A DNA stretch of 64,000 bases from Oceaniferula flava. Lineage in GTDB: Bacteria; Verrucomicrobiota; Verrucomicrobiia; Verrucomicrobiales; Akkermansiaceae. The notes under the pieces are model-generated. The model worked only from the letters and a program-made list of their open reading frames with translations, made no database searches and was not told the DNA's origin. Within the stretch, counting starts at the first letter, position 1. Each line of letters starts with the position of its first letter. Made by a program: the position numbers and the translations under genes. Positions 44,396 to 53,107 of this stretch are shown piece by piece. The stretch spans positions 1 through 64,000 of the forward strand of contig NZ_JAFBGL010000002.1 of the NCBI RefSeq assembly GCF_016811075.1, given 5' to 3'.

Positions 44396-45991
44396 ATGGA
44401 AATTCCCTACATTGTAGAACCCCGGAAGGATACCGGGCTGACTAACTCCAAAATCGGTATCTGGCTGTTCCTCGCATCCGAGGTGATGCTCTTCGGTGGC
44501 CTGTTTTCCGGCTATGTGTTCCTGCGTATTTACGCTGACTACCCATGGCCTGAGCGGACACTGCCTGTGCTGCCCGGTCTGATTAACACTTTCATCCTGA
44601 TTGCATCTTCGGTCACGGTGGTCTTTGCCTGGGTGTCGTTGAAATTACGGCAGTGGGGCAAGTTCCAGATTTACATGGGAATCACCCTTATCTGTGCTTT
44701 CCTGTTCTTGGTGCTGAAAGGTTTCGAATACAATGCCAAGTTCCATCACCAAGCGGTGCGCTTGGATGACTACACCGTTATCGAAGGTCACGCTCACCCT
44801 CAGGGGCATGGTGATGACGCCGATAAGAAGGTTACCAAAAACCTGAACATCAAAGCAGAGCAAGTCGTCATCGACCTGCGTCGTGTGGATGATATCTACT
44901 ACGAAAACCTTGGTGAGCAATACGGCGACCAATTTGTCCTCAGCGACGATGTGGTTCTGAACGACGAAACGGTCTTGGAAAAAGGCACTCCGATCAGCAA
45001 GGACATCATTGATCAGGCGAAGGAAGACTTCCTCGACGCCGTGGCCAATAACAGCAACCTCGACATCGAAGCCAACCGCGGTGCTTGGAAAGCTGCCAAG
45101 CAAGAAGCCAACCTCAAGGACAAACGCTACTGGGACAAAGAGAAAAAAGCCTTTGTCTCCGAGCAGATGAAGAAGTTCAAGGAAGCGCACAAAGATGATT
45201 ACCTGCGCGTCACTCCCAAGCTCACCTTCGTCGCGAGCAACGAACCTGTTGAGATCTCTGTCAATCCATACTGGGGCAAGCTCAGCCAGCCGAAGGCAGG
45301 TGAAAAAGGCACCCTAAACTTGAAAGATCAAACGGTGATCATGGGCACGACCGCTGACAGCTCGATCACTCTGCACGTCGATGGCATCGACTTCCGTCAC
45401 ACGGTGATGAAGGCCGAGGAAAAAGGTATCGACCCTGAGCTCGCCATCAAGAATTCATGGTTGCTCAAGCAGGAGTCCATCAAGCCTGTCTGGGACAAGC
45501 ACCTGGTGGTGGTTGCCAAGCTCAAAGAATACCTCGAAGAGCACGGTAAAGAACCTACCGAAAACGACCTCTACCGCGTCAACTGGCAGGAAATCGCCGG
45601 CACCGCCGATAAGACAATCGCCGACCTCGAAGCGATGGGTCACCACGAGATCGAGAAGCTATTCCCTGGCGACGTCGAAGGATTCACCGGCCCGAACCAC
45701 AAGAAGGTGCACTACCCAGAAGTGGTGGTTCCTCGCGAACAAGTTCGTTTCGAATCCCTGTTCACACCACGTTGGAACACCTACTACGCCACTTACTTCA
45801 CCATCACTGGCTTGCACGGTATCCACGTGCTCATTGGTGCCTTCGTTCTCGGTTACTACATGTTCTTCGGACGTAAGATGTATGATTCCAATCCTGAGTG
45901 GTTGGCTAACCGAGTGGAAGTTGGAGGCCTGTTCTGGCACTTTGTGGATCTGGTATGGATCTTCCTCTTCCCAATCCTCTACTTGATGTAA
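44396..45991 (+). CDS. ctaE: Cytochrome c oxidase subunit III with a 340-residue hydrophilic insertion
   Basis: 531 residues, whereas five-helix bacterial subunit III is usually about 200. The first three helices (IGIWLFLASEVMLFGGLFSGY, FILIASSVTVVFAWVSLKL, MGITLICAFLFLVLKGFEY) and the last two (TYFTITGLHGIHVLIGAFVLGYYM, VEVGGLFWHFVDLVWIFLFPILYLM) are canonical. Between them, residues about 117-455 are hydrophilic and absent from ordinary subunit III. They contain His-rich stretches (HAHPQGHGDDADKK), repeated Lys/Glu helices and beta-type segments; I find no known domain and no CXXCH. From the family topology the loop is on the periplasmic side, so it could dock the cytochromes or ACIII. No frameshift or stop interrupts it. 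Confidence 0.9.
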   Translation: MEIPYIVEPRKDTGLTNSKIGIWLFLASEVMLFGGLFSGYVFLRIYADYPWPERTLPVLPGLINTFILIASSVTVVFAWVSLKLRQWGKFQIYMGITLICAFLFLVLKGFEYNAKFHHQAVRLDDYTVIEGHAHPQGHGDDADKKVTKNLNIKAEQVVIDLRRVDDIYYENLGEQYGDQFVLSDDVVLNDETVLEKGTPISKDIIDQAKEDFLDAVANNSNLDIEANRGAWKAAKQEANLKDKRYWDKEKKAFVSEQMKKFKEAHKDDYLRVTPKLTFVASNEPVEISVNPYWGKLSQPKAGEKGTLNLKDQTVIMGTTADSSITLHVDGIDFRHTVMKAEEKGIDPELAIKNSWLLKQESIKPVWDKHLVVVAKLKEYLEEHGKEPTENDLYRVNWQEIAGTADKTIADLEAMGHHEIEKLFPGDVEGFTGPNHKKVHYPEVVVPREQVRFESLFTPRWNTYYATYFTITGLHGIHVLIGAFVLGYYMFFGRKMYDSNPEWLANRVEVGGLFWHFVDLVWIFLFPILYLM

Positions 45992-46062
45992 TCCACGAGC
46001 GCATCGCAATGCGATGCGCAATCCATCTCATTTCCAATTCCAACTTTCTAATTACTAAAAAA

Positions 46063-46401
46063 ATGGCTGACTCTCCTGAAGAAATCAAGAAACACCTAAA
46101 GAGCTACAAGATCGTAGCCGCTGTCCTCTTTGTCTGCACCATCCTCACCGTGGCCGTTGCCAAGATTGAGTGGCTCGACTTCGGTTCACGCGGATTCGGC
46201 ACAGCGGATATGGTAATCGGTTTGCTCATTGCCACATTCAAGGCTACTTTAGTGGCGCTGATCTTCATGCACCTTAACCATGAAAAATCCATGGTTTACT
46301 GGATCTTTGGAGGCAGCATGCTGTTCGCCGTCGTGCTGATGGCTCTGACCGGTTTCGCCTTCACTGACCCCATCCAATTCAAGGCATTTTTCGGCTACTA
46401 A
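46063..46401 (+). CDS. Cytochrome c oxidase subunit IV-like membrane protein
   Basis: 112 residues with three transmembrane helices: KIVAAVLFVCTILTVAVAKI, TADMVIGLLIATFKATLVALIFMHL and MVYWIFGGSMLFAVVLMALTGFAF. The pattern, with FKATLVALIFMHLNHEKS, is that of bacterial subunit IV/CtaF (caa3_CtaF, COX4_pro-type), a small structural or assembly subunit. Its start at 46063 is preferred over an in-frame ATG at 45955 because the longer form overlaps the end of subunit III and begins with unrelated sequence. The leader is SD-free (CATTTCCAATTCCAAC). Confidence 0.88.
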   Translation: MADSPEEIKKHLKSYKIVAAVLFVCTILTVAVAKIEWLDFGSRGFGTADMVIGLLIATFKATLVALIFMHLNHEKSMVYWIFGGSMLFAVVLMALTGFAFTDPIQFKAFFGY

Positions 46402-46441
46402 GCTTCTGAATTCGCCTCACAACCCACAACTACCCGTAACA

Positions 46442-46636
46442 ATGTCCATCAAAGGTTTTCACATCCTCTTCATCACCATCGCCACTCTGCTTTGTGTGTT
46501 CGTCGCGCTTTGGGCATTCGTGCTTGAGACCAGCACTTCGCTCGGCCTGCAAGTATTCGGTGGTAGTTGTGCCCTCGCCGCTGTGGTGCTCCCGCTTTAC
46601 GGCGTGAGTTTTTACCGCAAAGCTCAGAAGATCTAA
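46442..46636 (+). CDS. Small two-helix membrane protein in the oxidase cluster
   Basis: 64 residues with two hydrophobic helices (FHILFITIATLLCVFVALWAFVL and LQVFGGSCALAAVVLPLYGVSFY) and a basic C-terminus. I do not recognise a family. It stands between subunit IV and subunit II, with SD-free leader and 28 bases to the next gene. It could be a small supernumerary subunit or assembly factor for the oxidase. The codon use matches its neighbours, so I judge it real. Confidence 0.7.
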   Translation: MSIKGFHILFITIATLLCVFVALWAFVLETSTSLGLQVFGGSCALAAVVLPLYGVSFYRKAQKI

Positions 46637-46664
46637 TCATCCTTCAAACCAACCTATTTATCCA

Positions 46665-46856
46665 ATGACTCTGACTACCATTGCATGCGCTGTCTGTATG
46701 GGCAACGGCCCTGACCACCTTGACTCCGTGGCCGCCGGCTACGCGATGCTCGTCATGCTGCTGATCATCGTTCCCATGTTGATCACGATCATTTTCTTCA
46801 TCCGTCGCATGGCGATCCGCGAACGCGAGAACCTCGACCCTGCACTCTCCGATTAA
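46665..46856 (+). CDS. Small CAVCMG-type membrane protein in the oxidase cluster
   Basis: 63 residues. The N-terminus carries a CXXC pair (CAVCMGNGPDHLDS), then one long transmembrane helix (AMLVMLLIIVPMLITIIFFI) and a charged tail. Short membrane proteins with a CxVCxG opening occur near oxidase genes in other Verrucomicrobia and related phyla as far as I recall; their function is not known. A role in copper or cofactor handling is possible because of the two cysteines, but this is a guess. It lies between the two-helix protein and subunit II. Confidence 0.7.
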   Translation: MTLTTIACAVCMGNGPDHLDSVAAGYAMLVMLLIIVPMLITIIFFIRRMAIRERENLDPALSD

Positions 46857-46919
46857 CTGGCCCTTCGTGCCAGTGGATAACTTCTTTTCTCATCCCAGCT
46901 TCCTAATTCCACATACACT

Positions 46920-47693
46920 ATGTCTATTTTAGATTATTTCGGATTGCCCGAAAACTACTCCCAACACGGCGAGCAAGTCGATCAGATGAACTCTGTGATC
47001 ACTTGGTTGATGTTAGTTCTCTTCGTTGGTTGGTCCACGTTCTTCGTGATCGCTCTCTTTAAGTTCTGGCACAAGCGTAACCCCAAATCTTCCTATGCTG
47101 GGGTGAAAAACCACGTTTCCACGCACATTGAAATCGGTGTGGTTGTGGTAGAGGCTGTGTTCCTGCTTGGTTTTGCTTTCCCTCTCTGGGCTGAACGCAC
47201 CGATAAATTTGAGCGTGTCGTTGCCAACGACCCCAATGCTCCGCGCGTTCGCGTAGTTGGTCAGCAATACAGCTGGACCTATCACTACCCTGGTAACGAT
47301 GGTGTCTTCGGACGCACAGACAACACTCTGATTACAGGTGACAACTCACTGGGCATCGATCCTGAAGATCCTAATGGCGATGATGACTTCATCTCTACGT
47401 CTGCACTTAGGTTGCCCGTGGGCCGCGACTGTATTCTGCAGGTTACCTCCAAGGATGTGATTCACAACTTTGCCATCGTGCCGATGCGTATTCAGCAGGA
47501 TTGCATTCCCGGTAAGGAAATTCCAATGTGGTTCAAGCCCGTCAAGGAGCTGGAAACTTACGTCGTCTGTGCTCAGCTTTGCGGTGAGAAACACGCCGAC
47601 ATGAAAGGCAGCATGGAAGTTATTAACGCCAAGGAATACTACGAGTGGGCCAAGAAGCGGAGTGACGAAGAGCTTGCGAAAAAGCAAAAGTAA
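46920..47693 (+). CDS. ctaC: Cytochrome c oxidase subunit II (CuA subunit)
   Basis: 257 residues. Two transmembrane helices (VITWLMLVLFVGWSTFFVIALF and IEIGVVVVEAVFLLGFAF) precede the cupredoxin domain. QYSWTYHYPG gives the aromatic patch, DVIHNFAIVP the first CuA His, and CAQLCGEKHADM the two Cys, His and Met of the binuclear CuA centre. No cytochrome c domain is fused to it, so the enzyme is aa3 rather than caa3. Unusually the gene is last in the cluster; subunit II commonly precedes subunit I. Electrons should arrive from the upstream membrane cytochromes. A strong terminator follows. Confidence 0.95.
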   Translation: MSILDYFGLPENYSQHGEQVDQMNSVITWLMLVLFVGWSTFFVIALFKFWHKRNPKSSYAGVKNHVSTHIEIGVVVVEAVFLLGFAFPLWAERTDKFERVVANDPNAPRVRVVGQQYSWTYHYPGNDGVFGRTDNTLITGDNSLGIDPEDPNGDDDFISTSALRLPVGRDCILQVTSKDVIHNFAIVPMRIQQDCIPGKEIPMWFKPVKELETYVVCAQLCGEKHADMKGSMEVINAKEYYEWAKKRSDEELAKKQK

Positions 47694-47720
47694 CATCGTT
47701 AAGCACCATCAATTTTACAG

Positions 47721-47753
47721 AAGAGCAGTTGGTTTTCCAACTGCTCTTTTTTT
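47721..47753 (+). terminator. Terminator of the ACIII/oxidase operon
   Basis: AAGAGCAGTTGG pairs exactly with CCAACTGCTCTT around TTTT, followed by more T. No other strong terminator was seen between here and 29983, which supports one long transcript of sixteen genes. Confidence 0.92.
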
Positions 47754-47791
47754 GCTCCCTGTTCTCAAGCTTCGTGCCTTAAGATGACGCT

Positions 47792-48898
47792 GTGCGTCTA
47801 TCTGTGTTTCATTGCCTCATCGCTGGAGTTTTAGCCTTTAACTCTGGCTTGTCAGCGAGCGACGATGTCCTGACTCCCGCAGAACTCGAGACCATTGATC
47901 GACTGCCAAAGGTCGCTGGTGGCCTGAATGTAGGTTATGAGATTGACCGCAGAGCTACAAAGCGTGTGGATACGACGCTTTTTTACATGGTGATGGCACC
48001 GGAACTTCAGGCAAGTCACTGGGAGTTCATCGCCCCTTGGCCTCCAGACCTTCCCAGTCAGCAAGTCCACTACGTGCGCAGTTCTCCCAAGGCAGATCGA
48101 GGCTCTGAACTGAGTGCTCTTCGAAGAAAGATTCTCGTCATCAATCTAAAGGCGGGCAAACACACCCAAAACACGGCAGGTGTGAAAATTTACTATGGGG
48201 CCCAACTGTATGCGCGCAGTTTACGGGTTGATAAAAGCAAGATTGCGAAAGCTGATGTTACTCTGAGTGATCTGCAACGCAAGCTGTTCCTTAGACCCAG
48301 TCCACTTGGCGATTATACGTCAGAAGAGTTCCAAGATTGGATTCATAAAAACGGTTTTGTTAGGAAGTCGGATGAAGGCGAAATCGACCTGGCACGGCGC
48401 GTTTTCCAAGGGCTTGCTAGCAAGTTCCGCTACCAAGCCGACAGTAAGTTGGATCGAAGCCTGATAGCAGTCTGTCGATCTGGAAAGTCTGACTGTGGAG
48501 GCCTTTCCAATCTCTTTGTCGCCACATTGCGTGCGCAGGGCATCCCTGCGCGGAGTCTGGTCGGTCGATGGGCAAAGTCCGCGGTGAAGGGTGAAAAAGT
48601 GGGAGGTGTGCCGTATTTCCAATCACACGTAAAAGCAGAGTTCTTTGCTCAAGGTGTAGGGTGGATTCCAGTCGATCTTGCCTCAGCAGTCCTTGACGGC
48701 GAAACACCGGACAAGCTGATATTTTTTGGTCGAGACCCCGGTGATTTCATCACCATGCATGTGGATCCTAGGCTCCGTGTTGTTAGTGAGTATTTTGGGA
48801 TGAACGACTTAACTTGGCTACAGGATGTGACCTTCTGGGTGCGAGGTGAGGGGGCGTTGACAGGACATGTTAGCACAGGAACTTGGCAAGTGAAGTAA
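47792..48898 (+). CDS. Secreted transglutaminase-like protein
   Basis: 368 residues beginning with GTG at 47792; no in-frame ATG precedes the signal peptide (MRLSVFHCLIAGVLAFNSGLSAS). The C-terminal half is a transglutaminase-like papain fold: SDCGGLSNLFVATLRAQGIPARSLVG (Cys near 235), QSHVKAEFFAQGVGW (His near 278) and PVDLAS (Asp near 295), completing a Cys-His-Asp triad. Members act as envelope peptidases or transamidases. The N-terminal half resembles no domain I know, though it contains beta strands. It is on its own after the oxidase operon terminator. Confidence 0.87.
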   Translation: MRLSVFHCLIAGVLAFNSGLSASDDVLTPAELETIDRLPKVAGGLNVGYEIDRRATKRVDTTLFYMVMAPELQASHWEFIAPWPPDLPSQQVHYVRSSPKADRGSELSALRRKILVINLKAGKHTQNTAGVKIYYGAQLYARSLRVDKSKIAKADVTLSDLQRKLFLRPSPLGDYTSEEFQDWIHKNGFVRKSDEGEIDLARRVFQGLASKFRYQADSKLDRSLIAVCRSGKSDCGGLSNLFVATLRAQGIPARSLVGRWAKSAVKGEKVGGVPYFQSHVKAEFFAQGVGWIPVDLASAVLDGETPDKLIFFGRDPGDFITMHVDPRLRVVSEYFGMNDLTWLQDVTFWVRGEGALTGHVSTGTWQVK

Positions 48899-49068
48899 GT
48901 GTCAATTAAGAGGACTGTTAGCTTGAGCTGTGTAAAATTAATCTGATGATGGAACAAGAATTGCATCGATATGCCTACAATTACTGATTCCTATGATTAT
49001 GGGCTACATCTTTCTTGCTAGGAAGTAAGCCAACGGTTAAACCTATGAGTAGTAATCCCTGAAAAACA

Positions 49069-50646
49069 ATGAGCACCCAAGAAAACCTTCGCAGCGAACG
49101 TGAGTTAGAAAAGCAGATGGCCGCTGCAGCCAATGGCGAAGCTGTCGAGTCCGACAGCAAGAAGCCGACGATTCTTGTGGTCACGCCGGAGATTACTTAC
49201 TTGCCAGAAGGGATGGGGAATATGGCTCAGCGGATGCACGCCAAGGCCGGAGGGATGGCCGACGTTTCTGCATCACTGGTCAGTGCTCTCTATGACCAGG
49301 GGGCAGACGTGCACGTCGCTCTGCCGAACTATCGCCGGATGTTTAATATGGACGTCCAAGCTCACCACGACCGGGAATACAGTCGGGTGCGGGAGAACTT
49401 GGGAAAGGAGCGGATTCACTTGGCAGAGGACCGGGTGTTCTATCACCGGGATCAAATTTATGCCGATGAGAACTTGCGCGTCTCACTCGCATTCCAGCGT
49501 GAGGTGATCAATCACATCATCCCGCAGGTTCGGCCTGATTTGATCCACTGTAACGACTGGATGACGGGGCTAATCCCAGCCGTGGCCAAGCGTTTCGACA
49601 TCCCCAGCCTGATCACCCTTCATAACATCCACACGGAAAAAGTCACCATGGCCGAGATCGAGGATCGCGGCATTGACGCCGCTGAGTTCTGGGAACATCT
49701 CTTTTTCGAACGCCCGCCATACTCCTACGAAGAATCACGCATCCATAACCCGACTGATCTGTTAGCTTCGGGGATCTTTGCCTCCGACCACGTCAACACC
49801 GTCAGTGAAACCTTCCTCTACGAAGTGGTGGAGGGGCGTCACGACTTTGTACCTGACTCGATCAAAAACGAGCTCGCGAACAAACACTACGCCGGCTGTG
49901 CGAGTGGCATCTTGAACGCCCCTGACGTTTCTTATGATCCTTTGACGGACGACTCGCTTGCGTTCAAATACAGCGCTGAAAACGTCATGGAGGGGAAGGC
50001 AGCGAACAAGCGTCGACTGCAGGAAGCCACCGGGCTAAACGTGAACCCGAACGCTCCCGTGCTGTTCTGGCCATCGCGACTCGATCCCATGCAAAAAGGA
50101 TGCCAGCTGTTTGCTGATATCCTTTACCAAACGGTGGCCGACTACTCTGATGTCGATCTGCAAGTCGCCATCATCGCCAACGGAACTTTCAAGACGCATT
50201 TTGAAAACATCGTGAAGATGCACGGACTGGCTGGGCGCGTGGCGGTGGTTGATTTTGACGAGGACCTTTCACGTCTCGGTTACGCCGGAGCTGACTTCAT
50301 GATCATGCCCTCACGCTTCGAACCCTGCGGACTGCCGCAGATGGTGAGTCCGAAATACGGCACACTCTCGGTGGCCCACGATACCGGTGGCATCCACGAT
50401 ACGGTGGAGCATTTGCACCAGGACTGCAGCCAGGGCAATGGCTTCCGCTTCCAGCACTACAGCCCGGAAGGTCTGCGCTGGGGCATCAACGAAGCGATTG
50501 GTTTCTTCAAACGGTCTTACGAGGAGAAGCAGCATGTGCTCGCACGCATCATGCGCGAATCCGCCACCCGCTTCAATCACACCACCACCGCGGCCGCCTA
50601 CATCAATCGATACGAGACGATGTTAGGTTGCAAAGTAGGAGGCTAA
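49069..50646 (+). CDS. glgA: Glycogen synthase (ADP-glucose type, GT5)
   Basis: 525 residues. Transfers glucose from ADP-glucose to the non-reducing end of alpha-1,4-glucan in the cytoplasm. After an unusual 33-residue charged N-terminal extension (possibly species-specific), the domain opens with TILVVTPEITYL and KAGGMADVSASL (the KxGG donor-binding motif at 59-62). The C-terminal GT-B half has LFWPSRLDPMQKG and PSRFEPCGLPQMVSPKYGTL, the conserved E-x-x-GL catalytic block. DLIHCNDWMTGLIP and TLHNIHTEKV match other GT5 blocks. It is a single gene with no glg partner in the window. Confidence 0.95.
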   Translation: MSTQENLRSERELEKQMAAAANGEAVESDSKKPTILVVTPEITYLPEGMGNMAQRMHAKAGGMADVSASLVSALYDQGADVHVALPNYRRMFNMDVQAHHDREYSRVRENLGKERIHLAEDRVFYHRDQIYADENLRVSLAFQREVINHIIPQVRPDLIHCNDWMTGLIPAVAKRFDIPSLITLHNIHTEKVTMAEIEDRGIDAAEFWEHLFFERPPYSYEESRIHNPTDLLASGIFASDHVNTVSETFLYEVVEGRHDFVPDSIKNELANKHYAGCASGILNAPDVSYDPLTDDSLAFKYSAENVMEGKAANKRRLQEATGLNVNPNAPVLFWPSRLDPMQKGCQLFADILYQTVADYSDVDLQVAIIANGTFKTHFENIVKMHGLAGRVAVVDFDEDLSRLGYAGADFMIMPSRFEPCGLPQMVSPKYGTLSVAHDTGGIHDTVEHLHQDCSQGNGFRFQHYSPEGLRWGINEAIGFFKRSYEEKQHVLARIMRESATRFNHTTTAAAYINRYETMLGCKVGG

Positions 50647-50659
50647 GGCTCGTCGATGG

Positions 50660-52141
50660 TCAGACCGAGGCCAGGGCATTCAGGAGAACGGCGCCGATGC
50701 CGATGCCTGGAAATGGCGATGCGGCAAAAAAGATGATGCTCGGCCACTCAGGTTTTTTCTGCCCCTGAGCAAGGCGACTGATGCCGAGGAGGATGCCCAC
50801 CGTGCAGACGATGCTGCCGGTGCCCAGAAAGGCCAGCAGGCTGACGGCAATTGCCGCGCTGCTCATGACGGCGACCGCAAGCAAGGGAGCTGCCAGCAGG
50901 TTCACAAAGCTTATCAGGATTAAGAATTTGGTCCACGGGTGTAGGGCGGGGTTTTTCCACATCGCGACCGCTGCGATGATCATGATGATGAACGCCAGCA
51001 GCCCGAGCAGCGGCGCTATAGCGAGGACGGCGTCCAGTAGTTGGATTCGGAGCTGATGGACTGCATATCCGGACTTCTCTTGCAGCTTGGCGAGCGGGGG
51101 AGTGGGGCTGCCGACGGCGGATTCAAAGTTACTGCGCTCGACCTTCGCCCTAACAAACCGTGCTCCAGTGAGCTGGGAGCCCTTAAAGTGCGCGTAGGAA
51201 ACGTTGGCGTGCCTGAACTCGGCCGCCGTCAGGTCGGCGTGGCTGAAATTGACCCCATGGGCATGAGCCTCGGTGAAATTGGCCTGCTGCATCGAGGCAT
51301 GATGGAACTGGGCAAAGGCAAGCTCGCTGCGAACGAATTGCGCATGCTTGAGCTTGGAGTTGGTGAAATTGGCGCCTCGAAGGTCGCAATCTGAGAAATC
51401 CACCCCCTCGAGGTTGAGGTCATTCAGCTGCGCCCCGTCGAGTTTTCTCCCCACGAAGCTGACACCTCGGTCGACCGCTGCCTGCATCGAGGTTGCGGAG
51501 GCGATCGCACCCGCTTGATCCAGCGTGTCCAAATCCGCCTGCGTCAGCCCGCGGGCACCAAGCACGAAGAATTCCTTCGCCATGACACCCGACCAATTCG
51601 CTCCGGTGAACTTGGCACCAACGCCATTGGCCAAGGTGAAGTCACAGCGACTGAGATCGGCGCCCGAGAAGTCGGTGGAGGCGAGATCGCATCGTGCGAA
51701 GCTGAGGCCGGATAAGTTGGCTCCTTTGGCCGTCACTCCCATCACAAAATCGAGTCCAAACCCAAGACTCTCTCGGAGATCGGCTCGGTCAAAATGGCAA
51801 CGGTCTAAGCTACATCCTATAAAGTCAGCGCCCCTCAAGTCGGTATCGAAGAACTCGGCAAGATAGAGATGCGCGGAGCTAAAAGTGCTTTTTCTCAGGT
51901 CACTATCGTGGAACTTGCAGTCGCCCAAATCAGCATGGCTGAAATCCACGCCAGCCAGATTGAGTTTGGAAAAATCGCTGCCCCAGAGGTCGTTGCCAAA
52001 ATGTCCGGTGATGTCCGGCACGCGCTCCGCTGCCCTCTCAGCAGTGACGTAAGCAACGATGTCTGCCCGTGGAATGGCCGCGTGGAGGGGAGCGCTCGCC
52101 TGCAGTAGGAGCCATAGAATGAGGGAAGAGAGCCAGCGCAT
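50660..52141 (-). CDS. Pentapeptide-repeat membrane protein
   Basis: About 493 residues. A signal peptide (LSSLILWLLLQASAPLHA) is followed by many tandem pentapeptide repeats of the A(D/N)LXX type: DFSKLNLAGVDFSHADLGDCKF, ADFIGCSLDRCHFDRADLRE, LNLEGVDFSDCDLRGANF and further ones to about residue 330. These fold into a right-handed quadrilateral helix. The C-terminal part (about 355-493) has four hydrophobic helices (AVLAIAPLLGLLAFIIMIIA and others). Function is unknown; such proteins often serve as scaffolds. The start at 52141 is chosen for its signal peptide; an ATG at 52285 gives an unrelated extension. It diverges from the MYG1 gene by 102 bases. Confidence 0.85.
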   Translation of the reverse strand: MRWLSSLILWLLLQASAPLHAAIPRADIVAYVTAERAAERVPDITGHFGNDLWGSDFSKLNLAGVDFSHADLGDCKFHDSDLRKSTFSSAHLYLAEFFDTDLRGADFIGCSLDRCHFDRADLRESLGFGLDFVMGVTAKGANLSGLSFARCDLASTDFSGADLSRCDFTLANGVGAKFTGANWSGVMAKEFFVLGARGLTQADLDTLDQAGAIASATSMQAAVDRGVSFVGRKLDGAQLNDLNLEGVDFSDCDLRGANFTNSKLKHAQFVRSELAFAQFHHASMQQANFTEAHAHGVNFSHADLTAAEFRHANVSYAHFKGSQLTGARFVRAKVERSNFESAVGSPTPPLAKLQEKSGYAVHQLRIQLLDAVLAIAPLLGLLAFIIMIIAAVAMWKNPALHPWTKFLILISFVNLLAAPLLAVAVMSSAAIAVSLLAFLGTGSIVCTVGILLGISRLAQGQKKPEWPSIIFFAASPFPGIGIGAVLLNALASV

Positions 52142-52243
52142 GGTGCTGCAGTCTAATGCCTGCCGCCGACATTGCAGCTCCAATCGACTGCACTCTGTGG
52201 GGTTATGATGGACACACCTGCCCATCCTCCCTATGCACGCCCC

Positions 52244-53107
52244 ATGAACATCAACTCCATCATCACCCACCCTGGAGGGGCGCATAAGGACGACTTTTTG
52301 GCGTGTAGTCTGTTAGTCGCTGAGCACAACGTGCCGATCTACCGCAAAGATCCCTGCGAGGAGGAGTTGAAAGACCCCAGCGTGGCCGTGGTGGACGTCG
52401 GGCATGTGCATGAGCCGGAGAATAGTAACTTCGATCACCACCAGTTCCCGCGCGACTATCCACCGACCTGTGCCCTCACCCTGGTGCTGCAGCATCTCGG
52501 GATTTACGAGGACGCCAAGATGTTCTGCGATTGGTTGGAGCCGGCCGAGTGGTTTGATACCCGCGGACCGAAAAAGACCGCCGAGTGGCTGGGCGTCGAG
52601 CGCGAGGTGATTTCCAAAATGAATTCACCCATCGATATCACCGTGCTGCGCCGTTTCGCCCAAGCGGAAAAACATCAACCTGGTGAAGTGATTTACGAGC
52701 TGATGAAAATGATCGGCGGTGATTTGTTAGAATACCTTCGCGATGTCAGAACGCGACTCGATACCGTCGGCCAGCATGTGCAGCGCTGGGAGATTGACTC
52801 CGGTGACGAGACCTTCAGTGCGCTTTATTTCCCACGATTGGACGACCCGCTCGACGATGCCTCCAGCGGCCTCGCGCGTTACATTCTGGTCAACAATCTG
52901 GATCAAGAAATTGCCGCCATGGTCTACCCGGACAGTCGCGGCGAGGGTTTTGGTCTGGCTCGTTTCAACGACCACCCGAAGCTGGATTTCACCCGCATCG
53001 AGGAAGATGCCGATGTGCATTTCGCGCACAACAGTGGCTTCCTTTGCAAAACCAGCGCCACCGAGGTGCCTCGACTGCAAGAGCAACTGGCCGGTGCTTG
53101 GGGATAA
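52244..53107 (+). CDS. MYG1 family (UPF0160) DHH-type hydrolase
   Basis: 287 residues. The N-terminus has the metal motif HPGGAHKDDFLA and VVDVGHVHEP, then FDHHQFPR, the DHH-like signature of the MYG1 family. Eukaryotic MYG1 is a 3'-5' RNA exonuclease; bacterial members are little studied, so nuclease activity is an inference. The rest (VEREVISKMNSPIDITVLRRFAQ, GFGLARFNDHPKLDFTRIEED, FAHNSGFLCKTSA) matches MYG1 and is full length. I use the ATG at 52244, as earlier in-frame ATGs give an unrelated extension. It ends one base from the stop of the convergent VIT gene. Confidence 0.88.
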   Translation: MNINSIITHPGGAHKDDFLACSLLVAEHNVPIYRKDPCEEELKDPSVAVVDVGHVHEPENSNFDHHQFPRDYPPTCALTLVLQHLGIYEDAKMFCDWLEPAEWFDTRGPKKTAEWLGVEREVISKMNSPIDITVLRRFAQAEKHQPGEVIYELMKMIGGDLLEYLRDVRTRLDTVGQHVQRWEIDSGDETFSALYFPRLDDPLDDASSGLARYILVNNLDQEIAAMVYPDSRGEGFGLARFNDHPKLDFTRIEEDADVHFAHNSGFLCKTSATEVPRLQEQLAGAWG

